A stretch of 50,828 nucleotides of DNA. It comes from an uncultured Collinsella sp. GTDB taxonomy: Bacteria > Actinomycetota > Coriobacteriia > Coriobacteriales > Coriobacteriaceae. The notes beneath the pieces were generated by a model that saw only the letters and a program-made list of their open reading frames with translations, searched no databases and was not told where the DNA came from. Location: the NCBI GenBank assembly GCA_900542125.1, contig UQMO01000009.1, positions 1-50,828 on the forward strand, given 5' to 3'. Position numbers and translations under genes: made by a program. Shown piece by piece: positions 43,208-50,828 of the stretch (positions within the stretch are counted from its first letter, which is position 1; every line of letters begins with the position of its first letter).

Positions 43208-44274
43208 TGTGGGAAGCCGATGACTCTCAGGACCTGTGGGCGACGCCCAGCAACTCGCCGGCGGCATCCATGGCGCATGGCGAGCGTATGGTGGGTTCGG
43301 AGCTGACGCCCGAGGACCTCGATGTCGACCGCACCTTGCGCCCCCAGCGCTTGGACGACTACTGCGGTCAGGAGCACATCAAACAGAGTCTGCGCGTGCT
43401 CATTGAGGCGGCGCAGAGCCGCGGCGAGACGCTCGACCACGTGATCTTCTCGGGCCCTCCTGGTCTGGGCAAGACCACGCTGGCTACCGTTATCGCCAAC
43501 GAGCTGGGCGCTCAGATCAAGACGACGAGCGGCCCGGCCATCGCGCGCACCGGCGACCTGGCTGCCATCCTGACTAACTTGCAGCCGGGTGATGTGCTGT
43601 TTATCGACGAGATTCACCGCCTCAACCGCTCGGTCGAGGAGGTCCTGTACCCTGCGATGGAGGACTTTGCGCTCGATATCGTGATCGGCAAGGGCCCGGC
43701 GGCACGTTCGATTCGCCTGGATATTCCCAAGTTTACGCTGGTGGCGGCCACGACTCGTTCGGGCATGCTCACGGGCCCGCTGCGCGATCGCTTTGGCATC
43801 TCGTATCGCCTGGATTACTACACCGTCGAGGAACTTGCCCAGATTGTGACGCGCTCGGCAACCATCCTGGGCGTGACGATCGACCATCCCAGCGCGCTCG
43901 AGATCGGCTCGCGCTCGCGCGGTACGCCGCGTCTTGCCAACCGTCTGCTCAAGCGCGTGCGCGACTACGCGCAGGTGCGCGGCAACGGTCCCATCGAGCT
44001 CGATATCTGTCGCCAGGCGCTCGAGTTCTTTGAGATCGATGAGCTTGGTCTGGACTGGATGGACATTCGAATCTTGGAGACGCTTGCCAAGACGTTCTCC
44101 GGCCGTGCCGTTGGCTTGACCACGCTTGCCAGTGCGGTGGGCGAGGACCCGGGAACGCTCGAGGATGTCTACGAGCCTTATCTGCTGCAGTGCGGATTGA
44201 TGATTCGCACACCGCAGGGTCGCCAGGCAACGCTTCGCACATTCGAGCATTTGGGTATTGAACCGACCCTGTAG
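43207..44274 (+). CDS. ruvB: Holliday-junction helicase motor RuvB
   Basis: A 355-residue AAA+ ATPase. Walker A GPPGLGKT (83-90), Walker B LFIDEIHRLNRSVEE, sensor 1 ATTRSGMLTGPLRDRFG with the arginine finger, and the C-terminal winged helix are present. An N-terminal extension of about 30 residues precedes the usual R-TLRPQRLDDYCGQ start. ATG 43207 overlaps the ruvA stop (TGATG); a GTG at 43204 is the only other candidate. Hexamers drive branch migration on RuvA. Confidence 0.96.
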   Translation: MWEADDSQDLWATPSNSPAASMAHGERMVGSELTPEDLDVDRTLRPQRLDDYCGQEHIKQSLRVLIEAAQSRGETLDHVIFSGPPGLGKTTLATVIANELGAQIKTTSGPAIARTGDLAAILTNLQPGDVLFIDEIHRLNRSVEEVLYPAMEDFALDIVIGKGPAARSIRLDIPKFTLVAATTRSGMLTGPLRDRFGISYRLDYYTVEELAQIVTRSATILGVTIDHPSALEIGSRSRGTPRLANRLLKRVRDYAQVRGNGPIELDICRQALEFFEIDELGLDWMDIRILETLAKTFSGRAVGLTTLASAVGEDPGTLEDVYEPYLLQCGLMIRTPQGRQATLRTFEHLGIEPTL

Positions 44275-44420
44275 TAATGGGCTTGTTTTAGCGCATCTGT
44301 AGGCTATCGCTGAGCATCGAGTAAACATATCGCCGTTCGTCGGTTGCGGGTGTTTTACTATTGCGCGCGCGTGCTATGCTGGATTGGTCTTTTTCTCATC
44401 CGGTAACGAAAGGACCGCCC

Positions 44421-46088
44421 ATGCCTACTGACATCGAAATCGCACGTTCTGTTACGCCGCTGCCTATTACCGAGGTGGCCAAGAACGCCGGCGTCGACGT
44501 TAAGCATCTGATTCCGTACGGCTTTGACAAGGCAAAGGTCGACTATTCCCTGCTCAACGAGCCAACTGATCACCAGGCCAAGCTTGTCCTCGTGACCGCT
44601 ATCAATCCCACGCCCGCAGGCGAGGGAAAGACCACCACGACCATCGGCCTGGCCGATGGTCTGCGTCGTCGCGGTATCAAGAGCGCCGTGGCCCTGCGTG
44701 AGCCTTCGCTCGGTCCCGTCTTTGGCGTCAAGGGCGGTGCCGCTGGCGGCGGTTGGGCCCAGGTCATTCCCATGGAGGACATCAACCTGCACTTTACCGG
44801 CGACTTCCATGCCATCGGTGCTGCCAACAACCTGCTGGCCGCCATGCTCGATAACCACATCCAGCAGGGCAATCAGCTCGGTATTGATGTTAAGCGCATC
44901 ACCTGGAAGCGCGTCGTCGACATGAACGACCGTCAGCTGCGCCATGTTATCGATGGCATTGGCGGTAAGGCCCAAGGTGTGCCGCGCGAGGACGGCTTCG
45001 ACATCACCGTTGCCTCCGAGGTCATGGCAATCCTGTGCCTGTCTACGAGCATCAACGACCTCAAGGAACGCTTGGGTGAGATTGTCGTCGGCTATAGCTT
45101 TGCCGGCGAGCCCGTCCGTGCCCGCGACCTCAAGGCCCAGGGTGCCATGGCCGCGTTGCTTAAGGACGCGCTTAAGCCCAACCTGGTGCAAACGCTCGAG
45201 GGCACGCCCGCGTTTGTCCACGGCGGTCCCTTCGCCAACATTGCCCACGGCTGCAACTCTATTATGGCCACGCGTATGGCGATGCGCTTTGGCGATGTTG
45301 CCATTACCGAGGCCGGCTTCGGTGCCGATCTGGGTGCCGAGAAGTTCCTCGACATCAAGTGCCGCATGACGGGCGTTCGCCCCAGCGCCGTCGTGATAGT
45401 CGCCACCGCCCGTGCGCTTAAGTACAACGGCGGCGTTGCCAAGGCCGATCTCAACGAGGAGAACCTCGAGGCGCTCAAGGCCGGTATGCCCAACCTGCTC
45501 CGTCACGTCGACAACATCCAGAACGTCTACGGTCTGCCCTGCGTGGTCGCCATTAACCGCTTCCCGACGGACACCGAGGCAGAGCTTGCGCTCATCGAGT
45601 CCGAGTGCCAGAAGCTCGGCGTTAACGTTAAGCTTTCCGAGGTCTGGGCCAAGGGCGGCGAGGGCGCGCTCGATTTGGCTGACGAGGTCATGCGTCTGAT
45701 CGAGCAGCCGAGCGAGCTCAAGTTTGCCTACGAAGACGGCGCCGATGTTGCCGATGCCCTCGAGGCCGTCGCCACCAAGGTTTACCGCGCCGATGGTGTC
45801 GACTTTACGCCGGCTGCCAAGCGCCAGCTCGCCGAGCTGCGCGAGAACGGCTTTGGCAACCTGCCGGTGTGCGTCGCCAAGACGCAGTACAGCTTTAGCG
45901 ACAACGCCAAGGCCCTGGGCGCTCCCGAGGGCTTCCGCATCACCGTGCGCGAGCTCAAGGTTTCCGCCGGCGCCCACTTTGTGGTCGCGCTGACTGGCAG
46001 CGTTCTGACCATGCCGGGCCTGCCCAAGGTCCCCGCGGCCGAGAACATCGACGTCGACAACGACGGCAACATCACCGGCCTGTTCTAA
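44421..46088 (+). CDS. fhs: Formate-tetrahydrofolate ligase
   Basis: A 555-residue enzyme that makes 10-formyl-THF from formate, ATP and THF, feeding purine and one-carbon metabolism. The phosphate loop PTPAGEGKTTT (near 62-72), EPSLGPVFGVKGGAAGGG, HFTGDFHAIGAANNLLAA and GPFANIAHGCNS are all family signatures. ATG 44421 has gaaagga 7 nt upstream. An extended -10 TGCTATGCT (44372-44380) lies upstream. It is monocistronic, with a strong terminator. No folD is in the window. Confidence 0.96.
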   Translation: MPTDIEIARSVTPLPITEVAKNAGVDVKHLIPYGFDKAKVDYSLLNEPTDHQAKLVLVTAINPTPAGEGKTTTTIGLADGLRRRGIKSAVALREPSLGPVFGVKGGAAGGGWAQVIPMEDINLHFTGDFHAIGAANNLLAAMLDNHIQQGNQLGIDVKRITWKRVVDMNDRQLRHVIDGIGGKAQGVPREDGFDITVASEVMAILCLSTSINDLKERLGEIVVGYSFAGEPVRARDLKAQGAMAALLKDALKPNLVQTLEGTPAFVHGGPFANIAHGCNSIMATRMAMRFGDVAITEAGFGADLGAEKFLDIKCRMTGVRPSAVVIVATARALKYNGGVAKADLNEENLEALKAGMPNLLRHVDNIQNVYGLPCVVAINRFPTDTEAELALIESECQKLGVNVKLSEVWAKGGEGALDLADEVMRLIEQPSELKFAYEDGADVADALEAVATKVYRADGVDFTPAAKRQLAELRENGFGNLPVCVAKTQYSFSDNAKALGAPEGFRITVRELKVSAGAHFVVALTGSVLTMPGLPKVPAAENIDVDNDGNITGLF

Positions 46089-46113
46089 GCCTGCTGTCCA
46101 TAGCTGCTAGCCC

Positions 46114-46149
46114 GCCCCGCCGCGCCCACAAGGCACGGCGGGGCTTTTT
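46114..46149 (+). terminator. Rho-independent terminator after fhs
   Basis: gccccgccgcgcc (46114-46126) pairs with ggcacggcggggc (46132-46144) with one mismatch, followed by five T. Confidence 0.92.
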
Positions 46150-46267
46150 GATCCTTAGGCCCGCGCATGTCTTGTAGATACCGACGGACTCTGCCCATCA
46201 TAGGCTTTTGCGCGGGTAGAATGCATGGATAACTTGAGGCTCACGCGCGACGGAAAGGAATCGTTGC

Positions 46268-47254
46268 ATGGATCAGGACAAGACAACCGTGATGGGCGGC
46301 TACGGTTCCGCGCAGGCTGGCGATAGCGCCGATGCGACTCGCGTTGTTCCCAACCCCGGTTATACCGACCCCGCCGCGACGCAGCCTTCTGCCGAGCCCA
46401 CCCGGGTTATGGGCTATGGCGACACGGCGCAGGATTCTTACGCTGCATCTTCGCAAGGCCCCTATGGCAACGCAGCTCCGGATCCGTTTGATTACGCGCC
46501 GCAGGATTCTTATGCTGCCTCGACGCCGAATCCCTATGACAACCTGCCGCAGAATCCCATTCCGCAGCCTCAGCAGACGACGTATATGCCTCGCACGGCG
46601 CAGCCTCGCTACGAGTCGCGCGAGCCGTATCGCGAGTACCCCAAGTCGATTCCGCAATATGACGAGGACGAGGAGAAGAAGCCATCGCGTTCGTCGAGCG
46701 TGATCAAGAAGATCCTGATTGTGCTGGCGATTTTCTTTGCCCTTTCGATTGTGTTCGCCGTTGTGTCGGGCATGCTCAACAAACGAGGAGCTACAACCAG
46801 CACGACGGCCGAGCAGACAGAGGTCACCCAAGCGGGTTCAGTAGAGCTGAGCGATATTCCGGGGCAGTACTGGTCCAACGCCAAAAAGCTCCTCAAGTCG
46901 CGCGGGGCCGATCTTTCGAATGCCGTGGTCCTGACTGATGATGGCTCAACGCCCGTCGTCGATGCCAACTGGGTCGTTACTTCTGCCTACTATAACGACA
47001 GCGGCAACCTTGAAATTCAGCTCACGCACAAGAACGGCTTGGGCAACTCGTCCGACGGACAAAGCGGTACCGACAGCTCGAGCTTCAACACGCTGGAGGA
47101 CTTGAGCAACAAGGCACAGGAGTTGGGAGACAAGGCGCAAGAGCTGGGCGATACGGCCCAGAACCTGGGCGACACCGCGCAGAACTTGGGCGACATGGCG
47201 ACGGATGCCTGGAACGCCCTGCAAAACGGCATCTCGGGCGCGCAGGGAAACTAG
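46268..47254 (+). CDS. One-TM protein with N-terminal TRV motifs and a C-terminal 7-residue repeat
   Basis: A 328-residue protein I do not recognise. Residues 1-140 are disordered, rich in Tyr, Pro and Gln, and hold three similar short motifs: DKTTVMG (4-10), DATRVVP (22-28) and EPTRVMG (43-49). A single transmembrane helix lies at 146-170 with a basic flank before it, so the N-terminus is probably cytoplasmic. The outer part has a domain of about 65 residues (VELSDIPGQYWSNAKKLL...), faintly PASTA-like, then four exact-length heptads (282-309, [KT]AQ[EN]LGD). The TRV motifs look like Ser/Thr-kinase target sites (inference). ATG 46268 has ggaaagga about 10 nt upstream. Confidence 0.8.
   Translation: MDQDKTTVMGGYGSAQAGDSADATRVVPNPGYTDPAATQPSAEPTRVMGYGDTAQDSYAASSQGPYGNAAPDPFDYAPQDSYAASTPNPYDNLPQNPIPQPQQTTYMPRTAQPRYESREPYREYPKSIPQYDEDEEKKPSRSSSVIKKILIVLAIFFALSIVFAVVSGMLNKRGATTSTTAEQTEVTQAGSVELSDIPGQYWSNAKKLLKSRGADLSNAVVLTDDGSTPVVDANWVVTSAYYNDSGNLEIQLTHKNGLGNSSDGQSGTDSSSFNTLEDLSNKAQELGDKAQELGDTAQNLGDTAQNLGDMATDAWNALQNGISGAQGN
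47111..47194 (+). repeat. Four 21-bp in-frame tandem repeats
   Basis: Codes for [KT]-A-Q-[EN]-L-G-D four times. Synonymous differences between units show it is under protein-level constraint rather than recently duplicated. Confidence 0.85.
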
Positions 47255-47272
47255 CGGACGAGCGGAGCGGGG

Positions 47273-48454
47273 CTACAGCTGCTCGGCCGGACGCTCGGGC
47301 GAGCTAAAGCCCGAATCGAACGTGACGACGCACGAGACGTCGGGCCGGCGCTCATGCACGATGCGCGTGACGAGCTCCAGCAGCTCCTCGTCGGATATGT
47401 CAAAGCCGTCGGGACGCACCAGGTCAAACGAAACGAACCCGTCGTGCTCGTGCAGGTCGTGGATGGAGAGCGCGGGATCGATCTGCATGACGCCGCGCTT
47501 GACCCAGCCGCGCAGGTCGTCGCCGGTTGTCGCGATGGGGTCGCAGTGCAGCGTGATCCCAATGCCCATCTGGCGCTTGATGTCGTGCTCGATGGTGTCC
47601 AGGATCTCGTGGTGCTCAAACGCGTCGCCCTCGCCGGGCATCTCCACGTGGGCGCTGGCAAACTGACGACCGGGGCCGTAGTCGTGCACCATCAGGTCGT
47701 GTGTGCCCAAGACCTGCGGATAGGACATGATCTTGTCGCGGATTGCCTGGACGAGCTTGGGGTCGGGCGCTTGCCCCAGCAACGGGCTGATGGCGTTGCG
47801 CACTAGGCCCATGCCGCTGATGCAGATGAAGATGCCCACACCCAGGCCTGCCCAGCCATCGAGGTCAAAGCCGGTCGTCTGCGAAATAAGCGCCGCCACC
47901 AAGACCGAGCCCGAGGTGATGACGTCGTTTTTGGAGTCCTGTGCTGTGGCGATGAGCGTCTCCGAGTCGATGCGATCGCCCAGCGTGCGGTTGAACGCTG
48001 CCATCCAGAGCTTAACGAGCATGGACAAGACGAGGGCGGCTAAGGAGAGCACCGAATATGCAGTGGGGGAAGGCTTGATGATCTTAGTGACCGACTCGAG
48101 GATCAGATTGATGCCGACGGCGCAAACCAGGACGGCGACGAACAGGCCGGCGAGGTACTCATAGCGACCGTGGCCATAGGGGTGGCCTTCGTCTGCCGGG
48201 CGGCTGGCAAGGCGGAACCCGAGCAGGCTCACGATGTTGCTCGAGGCATCGGAGAGGTTGTTGAAAGCGTCGGCGATGAGGGAGACGGAGCCGGCGAGCA
48301 GGCCCGCGATGCCCTTGGCCAGGCACAGGGTGATGTTGAGGCCAATGCAGACGAGGCCTGCGGAAAAGCCCGCGTTGGTGCGGCAAGATGCATCGACCGG
48401 CTCGCTCTCGCTGCCGGGAACAAGCGTATGTACCAGCCGATTTACAAATAGCAT
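47273..48454 (-). CDS. Cation diffusion facilitator (CDF) metal transporter
   Basis: A 393-residue membrane exporter of divalent metals. Six helices are followed by a long cytoplasmic C-terminal region with His/Asp-rich segments. Metal-site motifs are LIADAFNNLSDA in helix 2 and AQDSKNDVITS in helix 5, and GHPYGHGRYEYLA is a family signature. The Asn/Asp pattern fits Mn/Fe/Zn and does not decide which. ATG 48454 follows gagga about 10 nt upstream; earlier in-frame starts lack one. It is convergent with the repeat protein gene (18 bp between stops) and divergent from the zinc-ribbon gene. Confidence 0.88.
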   Translation of the reverse strand: MLFVNRLVHTLVPGSESEPVDASCRTNAGFSAGLVCIGLNITLCLAKGIAGLLAGSVSLIADAFNNLSDASSNIVSLLGFRLASRPADEGHPYGHGRYEYLAGLFVAVLVCAVGINLILESVTKIIKPSPTAYSVLSLAALVLSMLVKLWMAAFNRTLGDRIDSETLIATAQDSKNDVITSGSVLVAALISQTTGFDLDGWAGLGVGIFICISGMGLVRNAISPLLGQAPDPKLVQAIRDKIMSYPQVLGTHDLMVHDYGPGRQFASAHVEMPGEGDAFEHHEILDTIEHDIKRQMGIGITLHCDPIATTGDDLRGWVKRGVMQIDPALSIHDLHEHDGFVSFDLVRPDGFDISDEELLELVTRIVHERRPDVSCVVTFDSGFSSPERPAEQL

Positions 48455-48625
48455 AGCGGTCGTCCTCACAATCATGTTTAAGGGGATAGTGTAGCTCGCG
48501 CGGGGGCGCCGTGCACCGATGCTCAGAAAATGCAGCAATAGTCTGCCGGCGCTAACGAGCGAGCCTTCTCGTCTGCCTGGGTGGTCCATTTTGGGCCACA
48601 TGGGTATGGGCATGTGCCTGTTTGC

Positions 48626-48644
48626 TCGACATACTTAATGTCGA
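48626..48644. promoter_or_regulatory. Palindrome TCGACAT-N5-ATGTCGA upstream of zinc-ribbon gene
   Basis: A perfect 7-bp inverted repeat with a 5-nt spacer, 29 bp before the ATG at 48673, in the interval shared with the divergent CDF transporter. It is an operator-like site and matches no consensus I know. Confidence 0.45.
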
Positions 48645-48672
48645 CAGCCCCTGTGCAAAGGAGGACGTTTCC

Positions 48673-50010
48673 ATGGACGAGATGTTTGCCATTAAATGTC
48701 AAAACTGCGGCGGCCCTATGTACTCGCACCAAGCTAAGCGCAGCTTTGAGTGCGCTTATTGCGGTGCGGTCATTCCGTGGCAGGCGGACGCCGGAGAGCC
48801 CAAGAGCGCTTTGGGCATTCGCCATACGCCGTTGACGGTAGTGGATGGACTGCTCAAGCTCACGCATGTGTCGCAACTCGAGCGCCCGGAGGACCCGGAC
48901 TGGTATTTCTTCAATTCGCACTGGCGCAATCAGTCGGTCCTGGAACATCTGCTGTGGGAGGACCGCGGCACGGCGCAGGAGTTCCAAGAAGCGACGCACG
49001 TGAGCATTCCTTGTCCCTTCTGCGGAGCGTCCTTTGAGGGCGAGTCAACGCAGCGTGTGTTTGAGTGCCCGTCCTGCGGCAACAAGATCGGCATTGCCGA
49101 CCTGCTCAAGCCCGGTACCTTCAGCAAGCGTCTGACCATGGGCGTGGGTGCAGAGTATGTGCCGGAGCAGGGTATTCCCTGCGAAATCTCGCCGCAGCAG
49201 GCACGTGCCAACGCGCTGCAGCTGGTGCGCCAGTATCCGGATGCCTTTGCCGGGCACGACGTGGAAGACGCGATCCAAAACGACATGATGCTCTTCTATT
49301 TCCCCATGGCGCTGGCGGACTTGCGCATGATGGCGAGCTTCCCGGGCAAGGGCCTGAGCAAGGAGGCCTTGGTGTACTACGAGGTGCTCGACTGGGCATA
49401 CCCCAGGGCAAACTACCTGGACGTTCGCCTCATGGGCATTTTGGAGCCGTGGGACTTTGCCAAGGTCGGTCCGTTCGATCCCGCCATGCAGGAAGGTGAC
49501 TTTCGCGTTGTCTCAGTCGATGCGTCTACCAAGGACCAGGTGGTCATTGATAAGTTGGCGCTCGACGTTGCGGGCAACGACGCCGAGGCTGTACTGGGGC
49601 TCAATAAAAAGAGCATTCGCATGTGGGCGCGCAAGGCCCGCAAACATAAGGACGGCCTGGTGATGGTGCCGGTCTACTTTGTCGATCGTCCGGCGACAGA
49701 CGGCCGCGATGGCGAGCAGGTGCGCATTGCCGTAAACGGCCAGACGGGCCGCGCGGCCGCGGTGGTGTTTAGCGACAAGCGCGAAACGCATATCGTGGCG
49801 CCGCTCAGCCCGAGCCTGCATCTGTCCGGTGAGAGCACCGTGCACGCCACGCCCGTCGAGGTCAAATACGTTAAATCGCCCTTCCTGTACCAGATCGTGC
49901 GCCGTGGAGGCGGCGAGCAACCGCGCCAGGTTGCAGCCGCCGTCGAGGGTTCCTACCGAGAGGAGAAGCCCAAACGCCGCGGTCTGCTGGGTGCGCTATT
50001 TGGGAAGTAG
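48673..50010 (+). CDS. Double zinc-ribbon protein of unknown function
   Basis: A 445-residue soluble protein. Two zinc ribbons are clear: Cys9/12/27/30 and Cys114/117 with a second CxxC near 131/134 (CPFCGASF...FECPSCGNKIG). The remaining 300 residues are not recognised. They include an acidic helical stretch and a beta-rich part (SIRMWARKARKHKDGLVMVPVYFVDRP) and end in a basic tail (KPKRRGLLGALFGK) that could bind membrane or nucleic acid. There is no signal peptide or TM. ATG 48673 has aaaggagga 7 nt upstream. Divergence from a metal exporter is suggestive but does not prove a metal role. Confidence 0.75.
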   Translation: MDEMFAIKCQNCGGPMYSHQAKRSFECAYCGAVIPWQADAGEPKSALGIRHTPLTVVDGLLKLTHVSQLERPEDPDWYFFNSHWRNQSVLEHLLWEDRGTAQEFQEATHVSIPCPFCGASFEGESTQRVFECPSCGNKIGIADLLKPGTFSKRLTMGVGAEYVPEQGIPCEISPQQARANALQLVRQYPDAFAGHDVEDAIQNDMMLFYFPMALADLRMMASFPGKGLSKEALVYYEVLDWAYPRANYLDVRLMGILEPWDFAKVGPFDPAMQEGDFRVVSVDASTKDQVVIDKLALDVAGNDAEAVLGLNKKSIRMWARKARKHKDGLVMVPVYFVDRPATDGRDGEQVRIAVNGQTGRAAAVVFSDKRETHIVAPLSPSLHLSGESTVHATPVEVKYVKSPFLYQIVRRGGGEQPRQVAAAVEGSYREEKPKRRGLLGALFGK

Positions 50011-50280
50011 GGGAGTAGCACCGGTTGTTGCCGTAAGGTGATGGCCGGGGGTGCGGGGCAGCTCTCAGGAGTGCGGGCTGCCGTCTGATTGTTTGAGGGT
50101 GCCAGATGTAAATAAACAGTGGAGCGGCTGCAAAAGAGCCTCCTCACTGGGTAAAATCAGGTTGTGCCGCGGAACCCGCTCCTCAGCTAGTCACACTTCG
50201 GAAGCGCGGGCAACGCAGGTATTATCGTCTAAAGGGCCGGCTGCAACCGGCCCTTTTCTGTGGCAGCCAATGGACCCACA
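50011..50280. other. Intergenic interval with possible structured transcript
   Basis: No coding sequence is seen. ggagcgg near 50122 can pair with ccgctcc near 50190, several GC stems follow, and a terminator closes it at 50232-50258. It matches no tRNA, SRP RNA or riboswitch core that I know. Confidence 0.3.
50232..50258 (+). terminator. Rho-independent terminator
   Basis: aagggccgg (50232-50240) pairs with ccggccctt (50247-50255), followed by a short T-run. The A-run on the other side means it may also serve the minus strand. Confidence 0.8.
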
Positions 50281-50371
50281 TCAGACGAAGGCCGCGTCTT
50301 TGCCTGTCAGGTCACGCTCGCCAGCCACGGCTAGAATGTCGTTGCCGGCGTCCATGACCGGTATTGTTTCG
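50281..50371 (-). pseudogene. Short coding remnant, CBS-domain-like C-terminus, frameshifted
   Basis: On the minus strand the frame ending at TGA 50283-50281 reads RYETIPVMDAGNDILAVAGE and continues RDLTGKDAAFV, which resembles the last strand-helix of a CBS domain (IPV-D...G-RDL). Just upstream, the frame that would join it smoothly (EATAAVAGALAVAT) lies in another phase. No start codon or ribosome site is seen. It is best read as a decayed gene end; the CBS assignment is weak. Confidence 0.3.
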
Positions 50372-50435
50372 TAGCGTGCGTCGCAACCGCGAGTGCGCCT
50401 GCGACGGCTGCGGTGGCTTCGGTCGCAACGTGCTG

Positions 50436-50828
50436 CTACCCTTGCGTTTCGCCATTGGTCGCTTCGTTGATGGCGCGGTACTCGGCACTCAGCTCGCGCG
50501 CCAGCTCTTCCTTGCTTGGAAGATACGGCAGGTATTTGGCGGCAAACACTTGGTCGTTGTCTTCGGGCAGCGTGTACTCGACAATCGAATCGCTTTTGTC
50601 CGCGCAGAGCACGATGCCTATGGGCGGATTGTCGCCTTCGTTCATGAGCTCGCGCGTGTAGTAGTTCACATACATTTGCATCTGGCCCAGGTCCTGATGC
50701 GTAAGGTCGTCCGTCTTAAGGTCGATGAGCACGAAGCAGCGCATCAGATAGTTGTAAAAAACAATGTTAGCGCCGGAATAATTTAGCCAAATATAGTCGG
50801 CCGAGATTGACCAATCCCGGCCGACCCA
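50436..50828 (-). CDS. DUF1016/YhcG-type PDDEXK nuclease, C-terminal part
   Basis: Open to the window edge and therefore partial: 130 residues, beginning WVGRDWSISADYIWL. The block VFYNYLMRCFVLIDLKTDDL (nuclease core with Asp and the IDLK Lys), HQDLGQMQMYVNYY and NPPIGIVLCADKSDSIVEYTL are signatures of the DUF1016 PDDEXK family, associated with mobile DNA and restriction-type loci. Residues of about 1-22 diverge from the usual VGRQ...-IDL pattern. An internal ATG at 50744 is not the start. It ends NGETQG with a tail longer than the conserved core. Confidence 0.85.
   Translation of the reverse strand, partial: WVGRDWSISADYIWLNYSGANIVFYNYLMRCFVLIDLKTDDLTHQDLGQMQMYVNYYTRELMNEGDNPPIGIVLCADKSDSIVEYTLPEDNDQVFAAKYLPYLPSKEELARELSAEYRAINEATNGETQG

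Noticed and set aside
50150..50220. tRNA or SRP RNA in the terminal intergenic region
   Set aside because: There is no cloverleaf, no T-arm GGTTC pattern, and no SRP GGAAGGAAGC-type core.
1..50828. CRISPR arrays and intact insertion sequences
   Set aside because: No regular repeat-spacer spacing and no transposase gene were found; the short palindromes are dispersed singly.

Overview
The window is a high-GC chromosomal stretch with many GTG/TTG starts. It looks like a draft contig from an anaerobic, gut-type actinobacterium of the Coriobacteriia, most likely Collinsella or a close relative. That assignment is an inference from gene content and protein style: [FeFe] hydrogenase, superoxide reductase, sugar PTS, formate-THF ligase, EFR1-type ferredoxin and a YerC/TrpR-like regulator. 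The first 48 bases are Illumina Nextera adapter plus an 8-nt index, so the window starts at a contig end. Both edge genes are cut.

Layout: 49-942, tail of an RGG-rich (probably RNA-helicase) gene. 1567-2328, flavodoxin/ferredoxin protein. 2671-7158, an alpha-glucoside PTS cluster (EIIA, LicT-type antiterminator, IICB, 6-phospho-alpha-glucosidase). 7415-13493, a tightly packed block holding a NuoF-GltD-like flavoprotein, a group A [FeFe] hydrogenase, a Tat lipoprotein solute-binding protein and a single-chain ABC permease-ATPase. 13709-17979, an orphan RelB/DinJ-like antitoxin, a CPBP protease, a YgiQ radical SAM protein and a DUF1275 membrane protein. 18145-24762, a FucO-like dehydrogenase, M42 peptidase, mnmA, cysK divergent from an IscR-like regulator, a 4-TM holin-like protein and YerC. 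24984-31709, AddB/AddA-type recombination nuclease-helicase. 31888-39291, dnaE and a SWIM-SNF2 helicase. 39463-41928, superoxide reductase and an NAD-synthetase-like protein with both active sites eroded. 42066-44274, ruvCAB. 44421-50010, fhs, a one-TM tandem-repeat protein, a CDF metal transporter and a double zinc-ribbon protein. 50281-50828, a frameshifted remnant and the C-terminus of a DUF1016 (YhcG-like) nuclease.

How the genes work together: the PTS block takes up and hydrolyses alpha-glucosides. The hydrogenase block can dispose of fermentation electrons as H2. FucO, Fhs and superoxide reductase fit an anaerobic fermenter. AddAB, RuvCAB, DnaE and the SNF2 protein form a DNA replication/repair half.

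Signals worth a second look: (1) the NadE-like protein, which lacks the nitrilase triad and the SGGxDS loop yet is intact and full length; (2) about ten dispersed intergenic palindromes or tandem half-units built on GTCCC/GGGAC words, one of which supplies the last codons of the orphan antitoxin; (3) the compact permease-ATPase fusion directly behind the hydrogenase. No CRISPR array, rRNA, tRNA or intact insertion sequence was recognised.
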